From positions 4,863,501 to 4,927,500 of the forward strand of contig OX463809.1 of assembly GCA_949825045.1 (NCBI GenBank): DNA of 64,000 nt, written 5' to 3'. The notes under the pieces are model-generated. The model was not told the origin of the DNA and made no database searches. It saw nothing but the letters and a program-made list of their open reading frames with translations. This DNA comes from Argyresthia goedartella (taxonomy: Eukaryota > Arthropoda > Insecta > Lepidoptera > Argyresthiidae). Both the position numbers and the translations under genes were made by a program. Positions 58,201-64,000 of the stretch are shown piece by piece (positions within the stretch are counted from its first letter, which is position 1; every line of letters starts with the position of its first letter).

Positions 58201-61200
58201 TATTTATAAGGTTCCACAGAAGTCCACGGAAGTAGCCAATGAATGAACAAACACATTGCGACAACAGGGTTATCTCATATACGCGATATATCTTTCCTAC
58301 GTTCCTCTGTGGTGTCTCGACCAGGTAGGGGATGCTGGTGAATCAGCAATGTTTTAACTATAATTGTAGGACGGTAAGGGCAGAGTATTCCTTATTCGAT
58401 CGGTAGTACTGTATATGAAGTCTTTAAAGTCATAAACTTTATAAGTATAATAAAATTATATTCTCGCTACAAAACCTTTTATTTGACAGGTCAACATGAT
58501 ACTGTATGAAAAACATATTGGTAATTTTCTGATTTGAAAATTTGCTCCTAAATTCAAAATAGATTTGCTTACGTAACATGTTCCTGCTTGGGTCACATAA
58601 ATAGTTAAGAAACGGTTTCTGCATTGAGAATTCACTAATCAAATACTTAGTATCATTCTGTCTCTGCAGATGTCACAAAAAGAATGAGACAGTAACGAGG
58701 CAAATGTACCAAATGGTGCCTTAAGGCAAGGATGGCAACATTTGCGGACAACTGCGTGTTTTTTAAAAAAAAAATCGATAAACCGAATACAAAACATGCA
58801 GTCCGCTAATTTGTAACATAAATAAATGTAGCAAATTAATGTCCCCACCGAGGGGCACAGGCCTATACCAGGATACGAGTAACATTAAGTCATACTCCAC
58901 TACGCTGGCTCAGTGCGGGTTGATGGAGGGGTTTTACGACCACTACCACGTAGCGATAGTAGCCGGGACCTACAGCTTAACGTGTCATCCGAAACACTGA
59001 ACGTCCGCTAATGTAAATAAGATAAATTAATTATCTCATTGGTACATGGTCAGGATTCGAACCTGCATCTCCTGTGTGAGAAGCAAGCGTGAAACCCATT
59101 AGACCACGTATTATTTTTTCTACATTAAATTGCCAAGCTATACATTACTTCTGACCACACACTAAGATATCGTGTATCGTGGGATACAAAAACAGCAACA
59201 TCAAAAATATAAACAGCCGTTGGGAATGACTGCACACACTTGGTTCCCATAGCTACCAAGATAGATAGCTACCACATAGATAAGAAGAATCGTGATTAAT
59301 GTTAATTCCTCACCAAACCACTAGCGTCGTAGAAACCGCGCCGACAATGCTGGCACACATGGCTCCTCGTCTCCGTGTGCCGGTGCCGGTGCCGCGCCAA
59401 GCTGGACGCGGTGGCGCTCGTGAAGGGGCATTTCTCGCAACGGAACGGCTTCTCGCCAGAATGTGTCCTCATGTGCGCTTCCAGGTTGCCGGCTGAGTGT
59501 ACGGGGTGTAAAATGAGATTTGGTTAGATTCTTTTTAATAGAAAATGCAATGGATGAAAAAATTCATTGGATGGAAAAAACGAAAACATTGTGAGGAAAC
59601 CTTCATATCTCCATGGGTGCAGCGATAGGCTAGCCCCCTGTCACGCAAAGTATTTGAATTACCAGCTAAACATGCCAAATCGTCAAAATGTCTCATGCTA
59701 GGATTGTTCGGTCATATCGCTTTGGATAGGCAAGTCTATAGCGGATCAGAAGATCTGACGGATGAAAAACCAGAGTCATCAGAAGAGAAATTGGGGAATC
59801 ACTGTAGACTTTGTATATTAAAGGGAGTCTAGATTCTAGAATATTCCAGAATGAGTAACATCACAAACCTTGTGTGAAGCTCCAGCCACAAATGGAACAA
59901 AGAAAGGGCTTGGATTCTTCATGTAAAAGCATGTGACTCTTCAGAGTGCTCTTCTGTTTGAATCTGGAAATTAACAAAAAAAAAATGTGAGGAATCCTTC
60001 TTTATCTTCATAGCCTTGACCTTCAAAACAGATAATTGAATAAGTTCACTGGCTAAACTTAATGTCTCTGCTCCCAATGAAGAAAGGAAAAGGTGGGACA
60101 CTACATGTACAATTTTTCTGAATGTAGCTGTGGAATATTCTAGATTCTTGATACCACAGCATTAAGCACAACAATAAACACCAAAATGCACACCTCACAC
60201 CACACTCTGGACAGCAATGTGGGCGGACATTGTTGTGATTGTGAATGTGAACCGTCAGCTGTTTCCGACGTTTGAACCGAGCATTGCATATACTGCAGAC
60301 AAATTGACGCATAGTCGAGTGACTAACTAGGTGCTCACTCTTCTGACTAAGCTTGGAGAATGCTGAAATGTTAAAATAATTTCACCTTAACAACGTTTTA
60401 GTTTGATCTAAGGTTAACTTATTTTATTTATTATTTTATTTCTAACAATCTGTCTATCTTTGCAGCCTCCTGCACCCACTGTTGAGTAAAGGCCGTCTCT
60501 TTATTTACAACCCCCTCCATCTATTTAGATTACAATGCACTAATAAATTTTTACCAAAATCACTGTTGAGAAAAATTGCATGCATCTTACTTTTAGGGCA
60601 GTGTTCACAAGTATATGTGCTTTCATGTTCTCCACTGACGTGCCTGTCTAACCAAGCCTTAAAGGTAAAGCTTTTGCCACAAACTGGGCAGATGTAACTC
60701 TTAGTTTTCTCTCCATTTGTTTGATCCGGTTTTGTTATGTTTTTCTTTTTTACTGGTAAATCAACCTCCTTGTCATCAGTCCTCCTTTGTATAATGTCAC
60801 TAATGTTTTTTACTTCCCCTGTTGTTAGGGTGTAAGGAATGGCTTCGAAATTGTTTTCTATATTTTCTTGAGCATGTACCAAATCATCTTCTTCTACATT
60901 GTCTGCTTCATCATGGAATATAGTATTTTCATCTAGATTAATATGACTGTCATTGTGGAATGTGTAACTTGATGTGTTGACTTCTGTATCATAGATTTTG
61001 TGTTCAACAATAATACTGGTCTGACTTCTAGAGACAATATTTTTTAAAGTAATGTTGACTCTCTGAGCTTCTTTGATGAATGTGTATGAAGACTCTATTT
61101 TGATGAAACAATTATAGCAGAACTGTCTCGGGAGTTTATCACAGTCAGTTATCTGAAGCAAGATTTTGAGAAATAAATGTACAAATGATTCTTCCTTGTA

Positions 61201-61372
61201 TGTATAATTTTAAAATTATATATTCTACTGCATCTATATTAATAATAGATTTAACTCTTACCAAAATGTTAGTGCAAAAGCAAAACATATCGATCGATCT
61301 TTGGTCAAAGTTCTCCTTCTCCCATGAAGCCACTTCTTTCATGCAGCTTCTGCATACAATGGCAATGTCCAT
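55286..61372 (-). CDS. ZAD plus eight C2H2 zinc-finger protein, six exons
   Basis: Exons (minus): 61372-61262, 61152-60591, 60362-60194, 59963-59869, 59492-59314, 55468-55286. All introns are GT-AG and the joined frame is open for 432 aa. The start ATG (aagatgg) is the first after an in-frame stop upstream. An N-terminal ZAD has C7, C10, C49 and C52. An acidic, low-complexity linker (about 85-165) and a basic stretch (PVKKKN) follow. Eight fingers run from about 190 to 408, starting YICPVCGKSF and ending with C387/C390/H403/H408, joined by some TGEQP- and SGEKP-type linkers. ZAD proteins are insect-expanded nuclear DNA-binding regulators that dimerise through the ZAD. The target here is unknown and I cannot name an orthologue. 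The last intron is about 3.8 kb and full of repeats, while the others are short. Confidence 0.92.
55747..57388 (-). mobile_element. Non-autonomous LTR retrotransposon in the last ZAD intron
   Basis: Two nearly identical 242-bp direct repeats (55747-55988 and 57147-57388) bound a 1158-bp interior. Both sides are flanked by tctgt, a 5-bp target duplication. On the minus strand the LTR begins TGTGCCGG. Inside the 5' LTR a primer-binding site (57130-57145, tggtgacccgacgtga) complements the 3' end of eukaryotic tRNA-Trp apart from one missing C. A purine tract (aaagggggg, 55994-56004 region) precedes the 3' LTR. The interior has no gag or pol frame and includes a (tatata)n block at 56680-56730, so the element needs another element's enzymes. 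Confidence 0.92.
57660..57960 (-). repeat. Dispersed repeat family F, copy 2
   Basis: Inverted copy of 8450-8740, inside the last intron of the zinc-finger gene. Confidence 0.7.
57961..58825. other. Intronic sequence without recognised features
   Basis: AT-rich part of the last ZAD intron. Nothing recognised. Confidence 0.45.
58830..59125 (-). mobile_element. tRNA-headed retroposon (different family)
   Basis: At the right end the minus strand reads gtggtctaatgggtttcacg then caggttcgaatcctg, a B-box-bearing tRNA-like head. The body runs left and ends near cgaggggcacaggcct. Same intron as the LTR element. A diverged relative of the body end is at 22750. Confidence 0.6.
59580..59670. repeat. 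Short dispersed repeat (ggctagccccctgtcacgc)
   Basis: Also at 17500, 25410, 38505 (inverted) and diverged at 59990. Intronic here. Confidence 0.5.
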
Positions 61373-63110
61373 CTTAAATTTTTTTGGCTCGGGAAATAAG
61401 TCAACCACCACTTTCTTAACAAAAACATGAAATTATTTCGATTGGAATGACGCTAATTCATTAAACTTCACACAAAACGCAATTAAGCACTTCTTTCACT
61501 GTTGACTTGAGTTTGTGGATTTGATTGAAGCAGAAACAAATGTTTTTGACGTTTCTTAAATGTCGTCTGTCAAGTACATAAACTGGTGGAATTAGAACCC
61601 TGTAGTTAATTACTTAAGGCTCTGTTTCGAATGAGTCACTACCGAAACAATGAACGTCAAAACGCAAAAAAGTATTACTACTAACCGCTAGGTGGCAGTG
61701 TCTAAAATAAATTGATAACATCGCCATCGCCATACCTTTAGTACCTAGATCCAATGTCCATTTCGGCTACCTACTTTCCGTTGGCTACGCCATGGTTCCA
61801 GGTGTGCGGGCGATGCTGTTAATGTGCACAATATAGCAATAGGGCGTTAGATTGGAGTCAGTTTTAAATCTCGACGACCAAAAGACGAGTGCCATGTAAT
61901 TTTACTCAAACAAAGCCAGTAATGTGCTCATTATTTTGACAACCTTCTTTGAGCAAAGTCGACATGGCGGCGCTACTTGGAGGAGCCAGAAAGGTGCCGG
62001 CAATTTCCTGTGAAAATCCATTACTGTCGTGTTTTAGCGACCGGCAATTTCTTGTCCAATTCCATGATTGTTTCGAAAATGGTAAAAAAAAGGTAGCGCA
62101 AAAAGGTAGTAAAGTACTATATATGCCTTGGTCCGCAATGACTGCACTGCTGGCCACACTATGAAGGCCTCGAGCTTAGCTTAGCTACGCTCTCAGCCTA
62201 TAAGCTTGGTCACCATTGCAGCCTTTGATGTCCACGCTATAAAAGCCTTGACCTTCGGTCTCGGCATTTATTCCAGCTTGTCCATCAAAGGCTGCAAAGC
62301 TGATAAGCCTTGAGCTGCGCTGTGCTGCGCTTTCGGCCACCAACAGTGCGACCAGCAACGCAGTCATAACAGACCGCGACAGTAATGTACTATTCTTTAT
62401 TGTACTACACAAAACAGACATACAGATAACTTGTAATAGAAAAAACATGTAACAGAAGTTTGAAGCATCTGTCGGTGACGATGTGTCTGTATGTTTGTCC
62501 GTGGCACCCTACCGGTCAAACGGGTAGATGGATTTTAATGCGGTTTTTTGTAAATGGTAGTAGACTTCACTGCAATGGTTTTTAGATATGTTTTGGTTAA
62601 ATTGGTTTCGAATTTCGAAAGTTAACAAAGAATAGTGGTAATGCGCGGATTTTAATGCGGTTGTTTGTAAAAGAATTTACTGCGATGGATCTTAGATTCA
62701 TTTAATTGAATTCGGATCAGCGTAACCTGTTAATAATGTGTTGGAATTGTTTCATGCTCGAAATACCTCACGACTGTTTCAGGGTTAAAGTAGTGGAAGG
62801 TTAAGTGGTACTTATTCGCCATTGACTTATCAATGAGGGATTTTAAATAAAAAACTTCAGAAGTTCCAAATTTGTCAATAGATGTCGTCGAAAAGTCGTA
62901 GCTTTCACAGCCAGTTGCCAGATCAAAAATTTGTGTTCTGTCGCTGATGGTGGCTGGTCTGTGATGTGTCAGACCGTTTCTCCTGTGGTTACGCGATGTT
63001 TTGTTTTCCTGTTCTCCTCTGTTTTGTGACTATTACGACGACCCTGGCTATTCTTTCGGACTCTTGAAGCTCCTTCCCTCGACTGACCTCCGCGTGCACC
63101 CTGGACATTT
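61373..63110. other. Intergenic region between the divergent ZAD and THAP genes
   Basis: Expected to contain the ZAD promoter (61373-61600) and a CTCF-like site at 61685. A segment at 62160-62390 has short repeated phrases (gccttgagc, gcgctgtgctgcgct). The stretch acagacatacagataacttg near 62410 is the dispersed sequence also at 14350 and 37360. A 71-codon frame at 61949-62164 has no recognisable domain. Confidence 0.45.
61685..61699 (+). promoter_or_regulatory. CTCF-consensus site
   Basis: ccgctaggtggcagt matches CCRSYAGRKGGCRSY at all positions, about 310 bp upstream of the ZAD start codon, in the gap between divergent genes. Same orientation as the site at 53609. Occupancy is unproven. 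Confidence 0.45.
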
Positions 63111-63180
63111 GCTTGCCATTACGATTGACCCCTGCCTGTGTATTGGACTTCGAAAAGCCTAATCGTCCATGCGTTGTTAG

Positions 63181-63359
63181 GTTTTTTTTAAAAAATGGTA
63201 CTCACCGTTTCCCTAGTGATGGACATCGACGTTCACTATGGGTTCAAGCTGTTGAACCAGCAAAGCCTGGATTTACCCTAGGAAAGCATAGCAGGATATG
63301 CTCCGATCACTTCAAGCCATCCGATTTTAATAGAACACCGTTATCATTGTTACAGCCAG
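63181..63359 (+). CDS. THAP zinc-finger domain exon (partial gene)
   Basis: The frame reads FFLKNGTHRFPSDGHRRSLW then VQAVEPAKPGFTLGKHSRIC and SDHFKPSDFNRTPLSLLQPG, ending at a strong donor (ccag|gtaagt). H-R-F-P, the W after about eight residues, and C-S-D-H-F are hallmarks of the THAP DNA-binding domain (C2CH). The N-terminal C-x2-4-C pair is not in this exon in normal spacing. A possible acceptor, gttgttag, at 63180 suggests an earlier exon supplies it, but none is recognised. If the frame instead continues upstream (to about 63113) there is no ATG. The start boundary is therefore uncertain. The rest of the protein lies to the right, beyond or in the last 600 bases. Confidence 0.75.
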
Positions 63360-64000
63360 GTAAGTTTACCTAAAGATTTCCGAGTATGCCTAATATGCAC
63401 CATACCCGTGCTCATGAGTGCTTACTTTCGCGAGTCAGGTGTGATTTCATCTTTTGCACTAATTAGTGCTTATGCGAGCAAGCTTATCAGCAATATCAGG
63501 TGAAAAACCGGAGTTAGACCGGTGATTTTATTTTTTACCGGTATTTTCAAACACGCGCGTGGAACACTTTGTTTTGCGTCTGAAAGTATTGTATCCGAAC
63601 GCACCTTACTTTATGTAACGCGGGGTCGGAACGCAACTTAATTTAACGTCCGAAAATAATGTATGGGGAATCCCCATTGGGGATCTGTTTTGTCCTATAC
63701 GAATTCTATAATTTTGTCTATGTATATCTAGGGTTGGTAATTATTAACTAGCCCTTTTCACGAAAAAAGTCCCCCGTCAAAGTCGATATTGTCAAAGGTT
63801 AAGTACGAAAATGCCTTGATCCAGAGGACTTCTTTCAAGAAAAGTACTCTACACTGAAACAGGGTGAGAAATCGCACCTGTCTCAGTGCGAAACTCACCA
63901 GCCTTCAAAAATTCAGTGTGATTGATCATAGATTTATATGGGTAACTATCATCGGGCGACTTTCGCTCGACGATAATCACACTTGATGCGATGTTCCTGA
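63360..64000. other. Probable intron of the THAP gene to the window edge
   Basis: Follows the donor at 63359. No further exon recognised. Confidence 0.4.

Noticed and set aside
61145..61411. Upstream start of the ZAD protein at 61411
   Set aside because: That position is GTG, not ATG. The first ATG after the in-frame stop is at 61372 and begins right at the ZAD domain.
61949..62164. 71-codon frame starting in a fair context between ZAD and THAP genes
   Set aside because: No domain and no splice or repeat evidence. Part of the region shows short internal repeats.

Overview
The window looks like nuclear DNA of an insect, most probably a moth or butterfly (Lepidoptera). It is AT-rich and mostly non-coding. 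It is crowded with short dispersed repeats, tRNA-headed SINEs, fold-back MITEs and broken non-LTR retrotransposons, and its genes are split by GT-AG introns. The species cannot be named from sequence alone. Layout: positions 1-1457 are a satellite array of 39-41 bp units that runs off the left edge. Positions 1.5-20 kb hold no supportable coding gene, only SINEs, MITEs, dispersed repeat families (called A to G here), decayed retroelement pieces and one CpG-rich candidate promoter/first exon on the minus strand near 18.2 kb. Positions 20567-21866 are a complete mariner-superfamily (maT-like, DD37D) transposon with an uninterrupted 346-aa transposase. Positions 22-51 kb are again repeat-dominated: a 1.5-kb array of 33-bp units at 29.1-30.6 kb, several hairpin MITEs, Jockey-like endonuclease and reverse-transcriptase fragments, and weak candidate first exons near 25.0, 42.1 and 48.7 kb. 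The gene-bearing part is 51.8-64 kb. A three-exon Arl16-like small GTPase gene (51858-52739, minus) is followed by a six-exon ZAD plus eight C2H2 zinc-finger gene (55286-61372, minus). I assembled both by splice sites, and both stay in frame throughout (188 and 432 aa). A THAP-domain exon on the plus strand (about 63181-63359) belongs to a gene continuing to the right. Working relationships: the three host genes are unrelated in function. Arl16 is a cytoplasmic/ciliary-type ARF-like GTPase, and the other two are predicted DNA-binding proteins. The ZAD gene is bracketed by two matches to the CTCF consensus (53609 and 61685). Its large last intron carries a non-autonomous LTR element with 242-bp LTRs, a 5-bp target duplication and a primer site complementary to the tRNA-Trp 3' end. 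Its 3' flank runs into a same-strand LINE fragment that may supply the polyadenylation signal. The most notable observations are that LTR element, a decayed partial second copy of the last Arl16 exon, the CTCF-like pair, the near-intact maT element, and a set of composite or nested palindromic elements.
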